NCBI GenBank assembly: GCA_011046365.1
Contig: DSAS01000149.1
Coordinates: forward strand, 1 to 40,533
Source: Fidelibacterota bacterium
GTDB lineage: Bacteria; Fidelibacterota; UBA2242
DNA length: 40,533 nucleotides
Direction of reading: 5' to 3'
Shown here: one piece after another, positions 26,927-40,094 of the stretch
How the letters are laid out: every line of letters starts with the position of its first letter
How positions within the stretch are numbered: position 1 is the stretch's first letter
The notes under the pieces: model-generated
Seen by the model: only the letters and a program-made list of their open reading frames with translations
The model's database searches: none
What the model was told of the DNA's origin: nothing
Position numbers and translations under genes: made by a program

Positions 26927-27933
26927 TGCTAAAAATTCCGATCGCCCTGGCAATATTGCTACTGATAATCGTCGCTTCTGGCGGCGAATATGCCGATGCT
27001 TTTTTGGAAAACGGGGTCAGCGCTCGCGCTCAGGCAATGGGCAACACACTGGGCGCTCTGGATTTCAACCTGACCTCATTTATCAGCAACCCTTCGGGAC
27101 TTAGCTATATCCGGGCACCCCAAGTCGGTCTTATGTACACCTCGCAGTACGGACTCGCCAACCACAATTACGCCGGCTTTGCAATGCCCGTTACCCGGAA
27201 GTCCAGCGCCTCGCTGAACTGGATTCGCTACAGCGTGGATGATATTCCTATCCGCCCTGATATTCTGCGTCAGGTACTCGATCCGGAAGTGCGCCGCGAT
27301 TCGGTGCTGGCGCTGAACCTCTCCCCTTTTGATACCTTCAACGATCTCGAACAGGCAGTCTATATCAGCTTCGGTCACCTGATCTCCCGGGAAGTCAGTC
27401 TCGGCTGGCGTTATTCACGATTTACTCTGGAAGTTCCCCTGGGTGTTAATTTCAAACTGATCCATAAAAAACTATACAATCTCGAAGGCTACGGTTTGGG
27501 TATTGATCTCGGCGGCAGGATGCGATTCAGCGGCGCTGAAGTATTTGAAATCACGAAAATGGGGCAATTGAGTTTCGGTTTCACCCTGCGCGACGTCACC
27601 GGTACGATTATCTACTGGAATACCAAACGGCAGGATGAAATCCGCCTCAACCCGGTATTTTCCTTCGGTTATGAACATATTTTCATGCGCCACAATATCC
27701 TGCTGAATTTCGGGCTTGAAAAGGAATTTCGTTATGAAGATAAAGCCCGTTACGGTCTGGAATGCATAATAAAAAATCGCTTAAGTATCCGCACCGGCTT
27801 AATTAATTCTGGCATAACCGCCGGATTGGGTTTAAATTTTCAGGCAATGAACCGCATTTTCCACATTGATTATTCCTTTTTAAATCACGAACTGGGTGCG
27901 GTCCACCGGATCGGAGGTATGCTGGAATTTTGA
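26926..27933 (+). CDS. PorV/PorQ-family outer-membrane protein
   Basis: The 335-residue protein has a signal peptide (cleavage near residue 18) and the PorV/PorQ family opening FLENGVSARAQAMGNTLGAL, followed by FISNPSGLSYI. The remainder is alternating beta-strand sequence typical of a FadL-like 14-strand barrel, ending in MLEF. PorV shuttles T9SS cargo from the translocon to the PorU sortase. The start overlaps the porU-like stop by 1 nt (TGATG), so the pair is translationally coupled. This is strong context for a T9SS attachment complex. Confidence 0.88.
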   Translation: MLKIPIALAILLLIIVASGGEYADAFLENGVSARAQAMGNTLGALDFNLTSFISNPSGLSYIRAPQVGLMYTSQYGLANHNYAGFAMPVTRKSSASLNWIRYSVDDIPIRPDILRQVLDPEVRRDSVLALNLSPFDTFNDLEQAVYISFGHLISREVSLGWRYSRFTLEVPLGVNFKLIHKKLYNLEGYGLGIDLGGRMRFSGAEVFEITKMGQLSFGFTLRDVTGTIIYWNTKRQDEIRLNPVFSFGYEHIFMRHNILLNFGLEKEFRYEDKARYGLECIIKNRLSIRTGLINSGITAGLGLNFQAMNRIFHIDYSFLNHELGAVHRIGGMLEF

Positions 27934-28694
27934 ATACAAATAGCCCCTTTATCAGCATAATCCTGATGTGCATGCTCCTTTTACTGGTGAATTGCGGCGA
28001 TGCCATCGAGGACCCCGATGCTCCAGGGGCACCCCTCTGGGTGGCTCAGTCCGAACCCACCGATTCAAGACCACGGGGCATTCGCCCATATAATGAGGGC
28101 AACGGAATTATCCTGGAATGGCACCCGAATCCGGAGGAAGACCTCTCCGGCTACAAACTGTATCGTGCCGCCTATACCGAATGGGATCTGCCCGAAGGTA
28201 ACTTTTCACTGATTGCCGATATCAACGCTTTTTCACTGAGTGGTGCCGACACCAGTTATATTGATGATCTGGTCCAGTTCAACACCGATTACTATTACTA
28301 TCTGCGTGCCTATGACCAGGCTGGCAATAAGAGCGTATCTTCAGATACCGTCTGGTTTTCTCTGATTCCTAAAACCGATCCCCTGACACCGACGGGACAG
28401 ATCTCAGCTCCGCCGCTGAATTTCGAGTGGTATGATTTTACCAATTCCGCCAGCGACTATATTCTCTTTCTTGAAACAGTCGCACCCCGAAATTATATTT
28501 GGATTTCTCGTTTCAGAAGACCAAATTATAGCGATTTTTTCCAGTCAATCCAGTTTAATTTCGATGGTAACGCAGAAGCATTAATTTCAGGACAGAGCTA
28601 TCGCTGGTGTATCAAAGCCATCGTTTTTACCGATTACGCCGGCAATATTATTCGGGGATCAATTTCCAACTGGGCTTATTTTTCCCTGGAATAA
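27930..28694 (+). CDS. Putative lipoprotein with fibronectin type III-like domain
   Basis: This 254-residue protein has a hydrophobic N-terminus ending in a probable lipobox (LLLLVNC, Cys22; the Asn at -1 is unusual). An Fn3-like domain (about 50-150) includes GIILEWHPNPEEDLSGYKLYRA and YYYYLRAYDQAGNKS, and a second, less clear beta domain follows. The TTG start at 27930 overlaps the porV-like stop and gives a proper signal peptide; the later ATG at 27966 would leave it too short. A GGAGGT lies 12 nt before the TTG. The function is unknown. Its place between the PorV-like and SLBB genes suggests an envelope-secretion accessory protein. Confidence 0.75.
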   Translation: MNTNSPFISIILMCMLLLLVNCGDAIEDPDAPGAPLWVAQSEPTDSRPRGIRPYNEGNGIILEWHPNPEEDLSGYKLYRAAYTEWDLPEGNFSLIADINAFSLSGADTSYIDDLVQFNTDYYYYLRAYDQAGNKSVSSDTVWFSLIPKTDPLTPTGQISAPPLNFEWYDFTNSASDYILFLETVAPRNYIWISRFRRPNYSDFFQSIQFNFDGNAEALISGQSYRWCIKAIVFTDYAGNIIRGSISNWAYFSLE

Positions 28695-28706
28695 TAAGGA
28701 GACAAT

Positions 28707-29207
28707 ATGAAACGTTCAGGATTTTTTTTACTGATACTAATTTTATCAACTTCAGCAATGAGCCAGGACCCGGTCCGTACGCAAAGCAGCGCCCGGGCGA
28801 ATGCCTCGCGCTACATTCTCTCTTCAGCCAGCGACGCCCTGCTGATGACCGTTAAAGTGTGGGGTGAAGTTCAGCGCCCCGGTCTTTACGACGTTCCCCT
28901 CGGGACTGACCTAATTGAGCTGATCTCCTCCGCCGGGGGACCCAAGGAGACGGCACAGCTGTCAAAAATTAAAGTCATTCGCACCGCCACGAAAGACCGG
29001 GAAGGTTCTGTTATGAAAGTGGATATCAAACACTACTTGGATACCGGCGACGAAAGTGATATTCCGGAGATTAAAGCCGATGACACTGTCATTATTCCCA
29101 TGAAGCCATCCCAGTACGTCCGGATTTCACTGTCCTGGACCCAGCAGCTGATGAGCCTTGTCCAGGCTTATGCACTGGCGGACTTCTATTTAACCAGAAG
29201 CAGATAG
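28707..29207 (+). CDS. Small secreted SLBB-domain protein
   Basis: The 166-residue protein has a signal peptide (about 1-19, cleavage near SAMSQ) and one SLBB (soluble ligand-binding beta-grasp) domain at about 47-130: VKVWGEVQRPGLYDVPLGTD, LIELISSAGGPKETAQLSKI. SLBB domains normally occur in polysaccharide export proteins such as Wza, but the Poly_export domain that usually precedes them is missing and no capsule genes are near. The C-terminus has an amphipathic or short hydrophobic segment (ISLSWTQQLMSLVQAYALAD). An AAGGAG ribosome site precedes the ATG. The exact role is unknown; an envelope or secretion function is inferred from the neighbours. Confidence 0.8.
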   Translation: MKRSGFFLLILILSTSAMSQDPVRTQSSARANASRYILSSASDALLMTVKVWGEVQRPGLYDVPLGTDLIELISSAGGPKETAQLSKIKVIRTATKDREGSVMKVDIKHYLDTGDESDIPEIKADDTVIIPMKPSQYVRISLSWTQQLMSLVQAYALADFYLTRSR

Positions 29208-29236
29208 GAATCGAATACTAAAGGTGAGAAAAAAAC

Positions 29237-29704
29237 ATGATTGATTTGATTGATGTACAGATTCTTGATATCTTACAAAAAGACGGTCGCATTCAACGCA
29301 ATCGCATCGCCGAAAAGGTGGGACTGACGATTCCTGCCGTTAGTGAACGGATGCGCAAGCTGGAATCCAAGGGAATCATTGACGGATATCATGCCAAAGT
29401 CAATCATTCCGCCATCGGAAAAGATGTCACCGCCTTCGTGTTTGTCATCACGTCGCCTTCCAAAAAATACGACGAATTTATCCGGCAGGTGCGCAACGAA
29501 AACGATATTATCGAATGCCATTCCATCACCGGTGAAGGTTCACACCTCCTGAAAATCCAGACCGACAATAACTCGACACTGGAAAAACTACTCTCGGAAA
29601 TGCAGTCGTGGCCCGGTGTATTGCAAACCCGCACCTATATCGTTCTCTCAACTTATAAAGAATTCTCTCCGTTGAAACCATCGAGTCAAATCATAAAAAA
29701 ATAA
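29237..29704 (+). CDS. Lrp/AsnC-family transcriptional regulator
   Basis: The 155-residue protein has the AsnC winged helix-turn-helix (residues 5-60: VQILDILQKDGRIQRNRIAE, IPAVSERMRKLESKGIIDGY) and a C-terminal ligand-binding RAM domain (about 65-145). Family members sense amino acids and form octamers. It sits in the long run just upstream of prfB and lysS. Its targets are not visible; the lysine cluster earlier in the window is a possible but unproven target. Confidence 0.9.
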   Translation: MIDLIDVQILDILQKDGRIQRNRIAEKVGLTIPAVSERMRKLESKGIIDGYHAKVNHSAIGKDVTAFVFVITSPSKKYDEFIRQVRNENDIIECHSITGEGSHLLKIQTDNNSTLEKLLSEMQSWPGVLQTRTYIVLSTYKEFSPLKPSSQIIKK

Positions 29705-29721
29705 CCATCCGATTATACCCT

Positions 29722-30829
<1,108 letters not shown>

Positions 30830-30835
30830 CCACCC

Positions 30836-32335
30836 TTGACTAATGACGACAAACAAATTGGAAAGTCGCTGGCGGAAATACTGGCTGTCCGCCGGGAAAA
30901 AGTAGAGAAAATCCGGGAAATGGGTTTTGAACCCTTTGCCTATGAATTCGCCAAAACCCATTCCAACCCGGAAATCATCCGTGATTACGAGACCCTGAAA
31001 GAGAGCATCACCGTGCGCATCGCCGGGCGGATCATGGCGATCCGGAGGATGGGTCGCGCCAGTTTTTGCCATATTCAGGACGAAAAAACCAAATTGCAGC
31101 TCTATTTTCAGGAAGATAAGATCGGCACTGCCAATTACGCCCTGTTCAAACTGCTGGATATCGGCGATATCATCGGCGCCTCCGGCATCGTCACCAAAAC
31201 ACGCACTGGTGAAATCACAATCTTTGCCGAAGCGCTGCAACTGCTTGCCAAAAGCATCCGCCCCATTCCCATCGTAAAGGAAAAGGACGGCGAGGTCTTC
31301 GACGCCTTCAGCAATAAGGAGCAACGCTATCGCCAGCGTTATCTGGACCTGATCGTCAATCCTGAGATCAAGGATACATTTATCATGCGCAGTAAAATCA
31401 TCCAGTGGTGCCGCGATTTTCTGAACGAGCGCGGCTTTCTGGAGGTTGAGACACCAACCCTGCAACCGATTTACGGCGGGGCATCAGCCCGTCCATTTAA
31501 AACTTTTTATAATGCCCTGGACCGCGAATTTTACCTCCGGATTGCCGACGAACTCTATCTGAAACGGCTGATCATCGGCGGATTTGAGAAGGTCTATGAG
31601 ATTGCCAAAAATTTCCGCAACGAAGGCATTGATCGCAACCACAACCCCGAATTCACGGCTCTGGAATATTACCAGCAATATGTTGATTATAACTTTTTAA
31701 TGGACGAAGTTGAAACTTTTTTCAAATTCATCGCCGGAAAAATAGGTCGCAGTTCCTTCGATTTTGCCGGATCTATCATTGACTTTTCCAAACCATTTCA
31801 ACGTAAACGCATGTTCGATCTGCTGCAGGAGCATGTGGGCACCGATATTTACGGCATGTCCGCGACAAATCTGCGGGAATTCTGCATCGGAAAAGGGCTC
31901 GCGGTTGACAAATCCGTGGGTTATGGAAAAATGATTGAACTCCTGTTCGATCACTTTGTGGAAGATAAATTAATCCAACCAACCTTTGTGACCGACTATC
32001 CCAAGGCGGTCTCACCCCTGGCAAAAATGAGCCGCGACGGTCGTCAGGATATCGTCGAGCGGTTTGAACTGTATGTGGCAGGGCAGGAATTCGCCAACGC
32101 CTTCAGCGAACTGAATGATCCCTTTGATCAGCGTGAACGCCTCGAAAGTCAGAACCGGCTGCGAGAAGCCGGTGACGATGAGGCACAGACAATGGACGAA
32201 GATTTTGTGACCGCCATGGAGTACGGCATGCCGCCCACCGGCGGCGTCGGAATCGGCATTGACCGGCTGGTAATGCTCTTCACCAATCAGCGCTATATCA
32301 AAGATGTCATCCTTTTCCCCCAACTTCGCTCATAA
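30836..32335 (+). CDS. lysS: Lysyl-tRNA synthetase, class II
   Basis: LysS charges tRNA-Lys. The 499-residue protein has an N-terminal OB-fold anticodon-binding domain (about 55-150) and a class II catalytic core with motif 2 RNEGIDRNHNPEFTALE and motif 3 GVGIGIDRLVML near the end. The start is TTG at 30836: the reading frame has no nearer ATG, and an AAAGGAGA ribosome site lies about 11 nt upstream inside the end of prfB. It is directly downstream of prfB as in many bacteria. A full LKR/SDH lysine-degrading pair elsewhere in this window would compete with it for lysine. Confidence 0.95.
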   Translation: MTNDDKQIGKSLAEILAVRREKVEKIREMGFEPFAYEFAKTHSNPEIIRDYETLKESITVRIAGRIMAIRRMGRASFCHIQDEKTKLQLYFQEDKIGTANYALFKLLDIGDIIGASGIVTKTRTGEITIFAEALQLLAKSIRPIPIVKEKDGEVFDAFSNKEQRYRQRYLDLIVNPEIKDTFIMRSKIIQWCRDFLNERGFLEVETPTLQPIYGGASARPFKTFYNALDREFYLRIADELYLKRLIIGGFEKVYEIAKNFRNEGIDRNHNPEFTALEYYQQYVDYNFLMDEVETFFKFIAGKIGRSSFDFAGSIIDFSKPFQRKRMFDLLQEHVGTDIYGMSATNLREFCIGKGLAVDKSVGYGKMIELLFDHFVEDKLIQPTFVTDYPKAVSPLAKMSRDGRQDIVERFELYVAGQEFANAFSELNDPFDQRERLESQNRLREAGDDEAQTMDEDFVTAMEYGMPPTGGVGIGIDRLVMLFTNQRYIKDVILFPQLRS

Positions 32336-32347
32336 ACAGTGGATAAA

Positions 32348-33568
32348 ATGTCTTTTCCCTTTTTCATTGCCAAACGCCATCTCTTCAATCCCCATAAAAT
32401 CGGCTATATCTCCTTTATCAGCATTATCTCAACCGTTGGGTTAGCCATCGGTGTAGCCGCACTGATTCTGACAATTTCCATCCTTAACGGCTTCGAAAAT
32501 GTCATTAAGCAAAAACTGATCGGTTTCGATGCGCACATCCGGCTGCGTCTTTTCAACGGACAGACCTTTAAATCCTCCACTGAGATTGAGCAACAACTTA
32601 GCGCAATTCCCGAAATTCGGGATATCGTTCCCTATGTACACAGTACGGTTATGATCCGCGCTAAAGCAGAAACTGACGGTGTGATTCTGGAAGGTTTGAA
32701 CCAGACGGATATTCATAAATCTCTCGATATAAAACGTTTTATCAGGGAAGGCTCGGTCTCATTTTCCAGCGATGACGGCAAAGACGGCTTGGTTATCGGG
32801 AAAAAACTGGCTGACAAACTGGGAGTCACTCTGGGCAATCCGGTTTATCTGTTTGTGCTCCAGGCGCATACTCAGACTACCCGCCGCCCGCGCATCGGTT
32901 CATTTGTAATTACCGGAATTTATGAGTCCGGCATCTCCGATTATGACGATATCTTCGTATATACCAGCCTTTCAGCGGCTCAGCAGATTTTGAATCTGGG
33001 ATCACAATTCTCCGGTTTCCAGATAACTCTTGATGATCCCTACAACGCCGAAAAAATTACCAGCCGAATCAATAGTGAACTCGGCTATCCCTATCATGCA
33101 ATGAGCTGGATTGACCTGCACGCCAACCTGTTCGAATGGCTGCGCGTTCAGCGATTCCCGATTATCATTGTTTTCGGATTGATTGCCGCCGTGGCGATTT
33201 TCAACATTGTCAGTTCCTTGATGATGATTGTGATTGAAAAAACCAAAGATATCGGCATTCTGAAAAGCATGGGGGTCAGCGGCATCCAGACCGGTCGGAT
33301 TTTTTTGATCGAGGGGGCGATAATAGGAGTTACCGGCACTGTCCTGGGATATCTGATCGCCATGGGGCTCACCTGGTTGCAAAACCGGTTTGGTCTGATC
33401 GCCCTCTCAGAAGATGTCTATTTTATGAGCAAATTACCTGTCGAACCGAAAGTTCTTTACTATTTAATTATCGGTCTTTGTGCAATTCTGGCGGCGTTAC
33501 TGGCGACGATCTATCCTTCCCGAAAAGCTATGAAGCTGGCACCTGCAGAGGCGATCCGTTATGAATAA
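32348..33568 (+). CDS. Lipoprotein-releasing ABC transporter permease (LolC/LolE family), first copy
   Basis: The protein (about 406 residues from ATG 32348) has TM1 near residue 20-45, a large periplasmic MacB-like domain, and three TM helices of the FtsX domain (from about 270), ending SRKAMKLAPAEAIRYE. With the next two genes it forms a LolCDE-like complex that extracts mature lipoproteins from the inner membrane. ATG 32348 (MSFPFFIAKRHLF) is preferred over an in-frame GTG at 32339 because family members usually begin with this sequence. It follows lysS closely and overlaps the second permease by 8 nt. Confidence 0.9.
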   Translation: MSFPFFIAKRHLFNPHKIGYISFISIISTVGLAIGVAALILTISILNGFENVIKQKLIGFDAHIRLRLFNGQTFKSSTEIEQQLSAIPEIRDIVPYVHSTVMIRAKAETDGVILEGLNQTDIHKSLDIKRFIREGSVSFSSDDGKDGLVIGKKLADKLGVTLGNPVYLFVLQAHTQTTRRPRIGSFVITGIYESGISDYDDIFVYTSLSAAQQILNLGSQFSGFQITLDDPYNAEKITSRINSELGYPYHAMSWIDLHANLFEWLRVQRFPIIIVFGLIAAVAIFNIVSSLMMIVIEKTKDIGILKSMGVSGIQTGRIFLIEGAIIGVTGTVLGYLIAMGLTWLQNRFGLIALSEDVYFMSKLPVEPKVLYYLIIGLCAILAALLATIYPSRKAMKLAPAEAIRYE

Positions 33569-34784
33569 CCGGCTGTTAAACTGGATATCCTTTCGCTATT
33601 TTCGGTCAAAAAAGCAGACCGGCTTGATATCATTTACCTCCTATATTTCCATTTTTGGAATCGCACTTGGTTGCTTTGCCCTGCTGATATCCCTAAGTAT
33701 TCTGAACGGATTCGAGTCGGAAATATCCGCCCGGGTGATTGATCTGGAATCGCATCTCCGGATCACCGGCAGTGCGATCACTGATGATACTCTCGACAAA
33801 ATCGCCGCCGCCTTAAAAAATGATAATCCCGACATTATCTATCCCTTCGTTATGAAAAAATCCATTTTGTCCAATCTCGGATCCGAGGCGGTAATTCGCC
33901 TGAAGGGAATTGATTCGACGATTTTTCAAACGAAAATCATGTCACCGGCGGCGATCATGCGGGGCGCCAATCATTTCAATCCGGTTACCGCCGAACTACC
34001 CGGAATAGTCGTTGGCTACCGCCTGGCAGATAAGCTGGGTATGTTTCTGGGCGACACAATCAATGTCATCAATCCACTCGATATCAAGAGTTCCTACAGT
34101 ATCCCTTATGTGGGTCGTTTTGTACTGAGTGGCGTATTCCGCCTGGACCTCTTCGACTATGATGAAAATCTGGCTTTTATAGAGATAGGGGCAGCCCGTC
34201 GAATTTACAAAATGGGTGATCAGTATTCCGGCATTGACATCCGGTTCGACAGCTATAAAAAAGTCAATGTCATCAAACAGCGACTAACCATGGAACTCGC
34301 TGACAACTATATCATTTCCAGCTGGGAGGACCTACATCGCGACCTCTTCGGTGCCATGAAACTGGAGAAATATGGTAGTTTTCTGGCGCTGAGTTTCATT
34401 ATCCTGATTGCAATTTTTAACCTGACCAGCTCCCTCGTAATGCTGGTGATGGAAAAAATCCGCGAGATCGGGATGCTGCAAACGCTGGGGATGAACAGTG
34501 CTCATATCAAAGGCATATTCCTGCGGCTGGGATTCATCACCGGCTCCATCGGATTGCTGGTGGGTCTGTTGCTCGCCACTCTGCTCTGCCTGATCCAGCA
34601 GCACTATAAACTGATTCCACTACCTTCGGTCTACTTTATTCCCTATCTCCCTGTGGAACTCCACCTGTTGGATATTGCGGCAATTTTAACCGCCGGACTG
34701 CTGCTGATTTTTCTGGGCACTTTATACCCCAGCCAACGGGTTGGCAAACTGACACCACTGGAGGCTATTCAATATGAAAAATGA
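33561..34784 (+). CDS. Lipoprotein-releasing ABC transporter permease (LolC/LolE family), second copy
   Basis: The 407-residue protein has the same plan as its neighbour: a cytoplasmic start (LLNWISFRYFRSKKQTGLIS), TM1, a periplasmic domain, and three C-terminal TM helices ending QRVGKLTPLEAIQYEK. The two permeases are paralogues, suggesting the heterodimeric LolC-LolE form rather than a single LolF type. Which one is LolC and which LolE cannot be told by reading. It overlaps the previous gene by 8 nt and lolD by 11 nt, so translation is coupled. Confidence 0.9.
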   Translation: MNNRLLNWISFRYFRSKKQTGLISFTSYISIFGIALGCFALLISLSILNGFESEISARVIDLESHLRITGSAITDDTLDKIAAALKNDNPDIIYPFVMKKSILSNLGSEAVIRLKGIDSTIFQTKIMSPAAIMRGANHFNPVTAELPGIVVGYRLADKLGMFLGDTINVINPLDIKSSYSIPYVGRFVLSGVFRLDLFDYDENLAFIEIGAARRIYKMGDQYSGIDIRFDSYKKVNVIKQRLTMELADNYIISSWEDLHRDLFGAMKLEKYGSFLALSFIILIAIFNLTSSLVMLVMEKIREIGMLQTLGMNSAHIKGIFLRLGFITGSIGLLVGLLLATLLCLIQQHYKLIPLPSVYFIPYLPVELHLLDIAAILTAGLLLIFLGTLYPSQRVGKLTPLEAIQYEK

Positions 34785-35463
34785 CCACGCGCCGATTCTG
34801 ACTGTCAAGAATCTGTCAAAATCCTACCATACCGACGGATTGGATGTACCTGTTCTGCGGGATATTTCCTTTTCCGTGAATTCCGGCGAAGTCATCGCCA
34901 TCATGGGACCGTCGGGTGTCGGTAAATCCACCCTCTTGAATCTCATCGGCACGCTGGATTACCCCGATACCGGTGAAATAATTTACCAATACGTCAATCC
35001 CTTCAGCCTTCCGGACCGTGAAATCGCCATATTCCGCAATAAAACTGTTGGATTTGTCTTTCAATTTCACCACCTTCTGCCCGAATTCACCGCTCTTGAA
35101 AATGTCATGATTCCCTCGATTATTTATCATTATGAACCCGAGCACGCCCGTGAACAGGCGAAAGCCCTGCTCGAACAGGTCGGTCTTGGTCACCGGATAC
35201 ATCACCGCCCCTCCGCCCTTTCCGGTGGTGAACGTCAGCGGGTCGCCGTGGCGCGGGCTTTGATCAACGAACCGCTGGTGGTGCTCGCCGATGAACCTTC
35301 CGGCAATTTGGATTCTCGGAACAGCGCATTGTTGATTGATTTGATTCTCCAGCTGAATGAAAAAGAGAGCCGCACATTTGTCATTGCAACCCATAACAGC
35401 TCCATCGCCGCCCGCTCACACAGAATCCTGATACTTGAAAATGGAACCGCACACTTTCAATAA
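34774..35463 (+). CDS. lolD: Lipoprotein-releasing ABC transporter ATPase
   Basis: The 229-residue ABC ATPase has Walker A GPSGVGKS (45-52), the Q-loop, the ABC signature LSGGERQRVA, Walker B VVLADEPSGNLD and the H-loop ATHNS. It powers the two permeases encoded just upstream. The size and the MacB/LolD-type sequence fit LolD. It ends the long plus-strand run; the next gene has its own promoter. The lipoprotein at 27930 and other surface proteins of this locus would be natural clients. Confidence 0.92.
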   Translation: MKNDHAPILTVKNLSKSYHTDGLDVPVLRDISFSVNSGEVIAIMGPSGVGKSTLLNLIGTLDYPDTGEIIYQYVNPFSLPDREIAIFRNKTVGFVFQFHHLLPEFTALENVMIPSIIYHYEPEHAREQAKALLEQVGLGHRIHHRPSALSGGERQRVAVARALINEPLVVLADEPSGNLDSRNSALLIDLILQLNEKESRTFVIATHNSSIAARSHRILILENGTAHFQ

Positions 35464-35471
35464 AAGTTTAA

Positions 35472-35500
35472 TTGACTTGGAAGGTTTCAGATTTTATATT
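35472..35500 (+). promoter_or_regulatory. Sigma70-type promoter upstream of clpC
   Basis: TTGACT (35472-35477) and TATATT (35495-35500) are separated by exactly 17 nt and lie 24 nt before the clpC ATG, giving a very short leader. This is among the best promoter matches in the window and indicates clpC can be transcribed separately from the upstream lol genes. No CtsR-like heptad repeats are seen around it. Confidence 0.7.
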
Positions 35501-35523
35501 CTAGTCAGGTAATGAAATAAGTT

Positions 35524-37980
35524 ATGAAAGAACAATTTTCGAAATTAATCCAACAAACCATCAAGGACGCCCGTAACCAGGCTGCCCGGCTGGGTCACAA
35601 TCATGTTGATTCAGAACACCTCCTGCTGGCAATTTTAAAAAAAGAGAGCCGCTTGACTGACATTCTGATCAACTTTGAAATTGACATTGATGAACTGATA
35701 AAAAGTATCGAAGAAGCTGCCCCTGCCGGCGACGAGGTCATTCAACTGGGTCGTCTGCCGCTGACCAAACGCGCCGAGCTGATTCTGCGTAATACTTTCC
35801 AGGAAGCCCAGCACATGGGGACAAACGAAGTTGACGAAATTCATATTTTTTTAGCAATTCTCAAACAGCATGACGGTGTAGCCTATAAGGTTCTCAACTC
35901 CTTCGGAATTGAATACTACAACTTCATGGACGAGATCGGCGAATCGGATTCGAGGAAAAACACTTTTATAAATGCACCGAAAAGGGGCAAAACCAGCAAG
36001 ACACCGGCGCTGGATCACTTTTCCAGAGATATTACCGAAAAGGCAAGAAACCAGCAGCTGGATCCGGTCATCGGTCGGGAGATTGAGATCGAGCGGGTGG
36101 CTCAGATTTTATCCCGTCGTAAAAAAAACAATCCAGTCCTTATCGGTGAACCCGGAGTGGGTAAAACCGCCATTGTCGAGGGCTTGGCGATCCGGATCGT
36201 GCAAAAGAAGGTTCCCCGCCTGCTCTATGGTAAGCGTATCATTGATCTTGATCTTGCAGCGATTGTTGCCGGTACAAAGTACCGGGGTCAGTTCGAAGAG
36301 CGTATGAAAACGATCATGCAGGAACTGGAACAGGCGGATGATATCATCCTGTTTATTGACGAGCTGCATACGATCGTCGGAGCCGGCGGCGCTTCCGGTT
36401 CGCTGGATGCCTCCAATATGTTCAAACCGGCTCTGGCACGTGGAGACCTGCAGTGCATCGGAGCCACCACTCTCGACGAATACCGCAAGGTCATTGAAAA
36501 AGACGGTGCCCTGGAACGTCGTTTTCAGAAAATCATCGTCAATCCACCTCTGAAGGACGAGACCCTGGAAATTCTGCGGGGGCTCCAGGAGCGCTACGAG
36601 GATCATCATCGTGTCAAATATACCAGTCAGGCGCTGATCGCCGCCGTTGATCTAAGCGATCGTTATATCACCGATAAGTTCCTTCCCGACAAAGCTATTG
36701 ACGTGGTTGACGAAGCCGGTTCGCGGGTTCATCTGCGGAATATCAATATCCCAAAATATTTAACGGATATGGAAGAAAAAGCCGATCAAATCCGATTAGA
36801 TAAGGAGAGTACCGTCCGGGAACAACTGTTTGAAAAGGCGGCGGAATTGCGCGACAAGGAGCGCAAAATCCGGCAAAAAATCAAGGATGAGTACGATAAA
36901 TGGGAAAAGAAAACCGCCAATGAAACCATTCCGGTCACCGAGGAAGATATCGCAGATGTGGTTGCCATGATGACCGGCATTCCCGTTAATCGCATCGCCG
37001 AATCAGAAAACCGGAAGCTGCTCGAGATGGAAACTGAATTGAAAAAGCGGATTATCGGACAGGACGAGGCAATTCGTCTGGTTTCCAGCGCAATCCGCCG
37101 GGCACGAGCCGGCATCAAAGACCCAAAACGCCCAATCGGCAGTTTTCTCTTTATGGGTCCCACCGGTGTCGGTAAAACCGAAATGGCGAAGGTCATCGCC
37201 AATTTCCTATTTGAGGGAAAAGACGCACTGATCAAAATTGACATGTCGGAATACATGGAAAAATTCGCCGTATCGCGCCTGATTGGCGCTCCCCCCGGCT
37301 ATGTAGGTTATGAAGAGGGTGGCGAATTGACCGAAAGGGTTCGGCAGCACCCTTACTCGGTCGTCCTTTTTGACGAAATCGAAAAAGCCAACACCGATGT
37401 CTTTAACCTCTTACTGCAAATTTTCGATGATGGAGTTTTAACCGACAGCCTGGGTCGCAAAGTCAATTTCAAAAACACCATTATCATCATGACTACCAAT
37501 ATCGGCAGCCGCAACATCTTCAGCGGCTCTTTCGGGTTTTCACAAAGCAGCGTCAAGAGTGAATACAAGACCATGAAGAAAAATATGATTGACGAAGCCC
37601 GCAAGCTTTTCAATCCGGAATTTATGAACAGGATTGACGATCCAATCGTATTTCGTCCGCTATCCAAAGAAGATATTTTAAAAATCATCGCACTGCAACT
37701 CGATGAAGTCCAGCAGAATCTGGCAAATAGCGGCACCTTATTGAAAATCAGCAAGGGTGTCAAAGAATTTATACTTGAAAAAGGCTTCAAACCGGAGTAC
37801 GGCGCCCGACCACTCCGGCGCGCGATTCAGACCCTGATTGAAGACCCGATCGCCGAAAAATTTCTCAGTAAAACCTTGCACAAAGGTAATGTCATCAATA
37901 TCCGGATTCGCAAAGGTCAATTGAGTTTTTCCCATCCCCGCACCCAGACTAACAAACAATCGGTCGAACTAAACAGTTAG
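35524..37980 (+). CDS. clpC: ATP-dependent Clp protease ATP-binding subunit ClpC
   Basis: ClpC unfolds proteins for degradation by ClpP. The 818-residue protein has the double Clp N-domain (1-145), AAA1 with Walker A GEPGVGKT (208-215), a middle region with a UVR-type motif (about 420-450), AAA2 with Walker A GPTGVGKT (near 545), and the C-terminal D2-small domain. The UVR motif and short middle domain fit ClpC rather than ClpB. A GSFGFSQ loop in AAA2 is consistent with a ClpP-docking loop. mcsA, mcsB and ctsR are not adjacent, unlike in Firmicutes. Confidence 0.95.
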   Translation: MKEQFSKLIQQTIKDARNQAARLGHNHVDSEHLLLAILKKESRLTDILINFEIDIDELIKSIEEAAPAGDEVIQLGRLPLTKRAELILRNTFQEAQHMGTNEVDEIHIFLAILKQHDGVAYKVLNSFGIEYYNFMDEIGESDSRKNTFINAPKRGKTSKTPALDHFSRDITEKARNQQLDPVIGREIEIERVAQILSRRKKNNPVLIGEPGVGKTAIVEGLAIRIVQKKVPRLLYGKRIIDLDLAAIVAGTKYRGQFEERMKTIMQELEQADDIILFIDELHTIVGAGGASGSLDASNMFKPALARGDLQCIGATTLDEYRKVIEKDGALERRFQKIIVNPPLKDETLEILRGLQERYEDHHRVKYTSQALIAAVDLSDRYITDKFLPDKAIDVVDEAGSRVHLRNINIPKYLTDMEEKADQIRLDKESTVREQLFEKAAELRDKERKIRQKIKDEYDKWEKKTANETIPVTEEDIADVVAMMTGIPVNRIAESENRKLLEMETELKKRIIGQDEAIRLVSSAIRRARAGIKDPKRPIGSFLFMGPTGVGKTEMAKVIANFLFEGKDALIKIDMSEYMEKFAVSRLIGAPPGYVGYEEGGELTERVRQHPYSVVLFDEIEKANTDVFNLLLQIFDDGVLTDSLGRKVNFKNTIIIMTTNIGSRNIFSGSFGFSQSSVKSEYKTMKKNMIDEARKLFNPEFMNRIDDPIVFRPLSKEDILKIIALQLDEVQQNLANSGTLLKISKGVKEFILEKGFKPEYGARPLRRAIQTLIEDPIAEKFLSKTLHKGNVINIRIRKGQLSFSHPRTQTNKQSVELNS

Positions 37981-38121
37981 CCAACAGTCTCCGACATTTT
38001 TTCCGATTTATCTGCCGTAGATTTGAGTAATAAGGCACAATCGGTCGTAATGTCTTAGTCAGTTCTTGGCATAACATTTGTCGCTTTAAAAACGTCAATT
38101 GGAAGAATATTTGAAATTTGA

Positions 38122-40071
<1,950 letters not shown>

Positions 40072-40094
40072 ATAGATATTCTCATTTTACTGAC

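Noticed and set aside
38066-38092. TTGGCA ... TAAAAA as a dnaK promoter
   Set aside because: The spacer is only 15 nt and the -10 match is poor.
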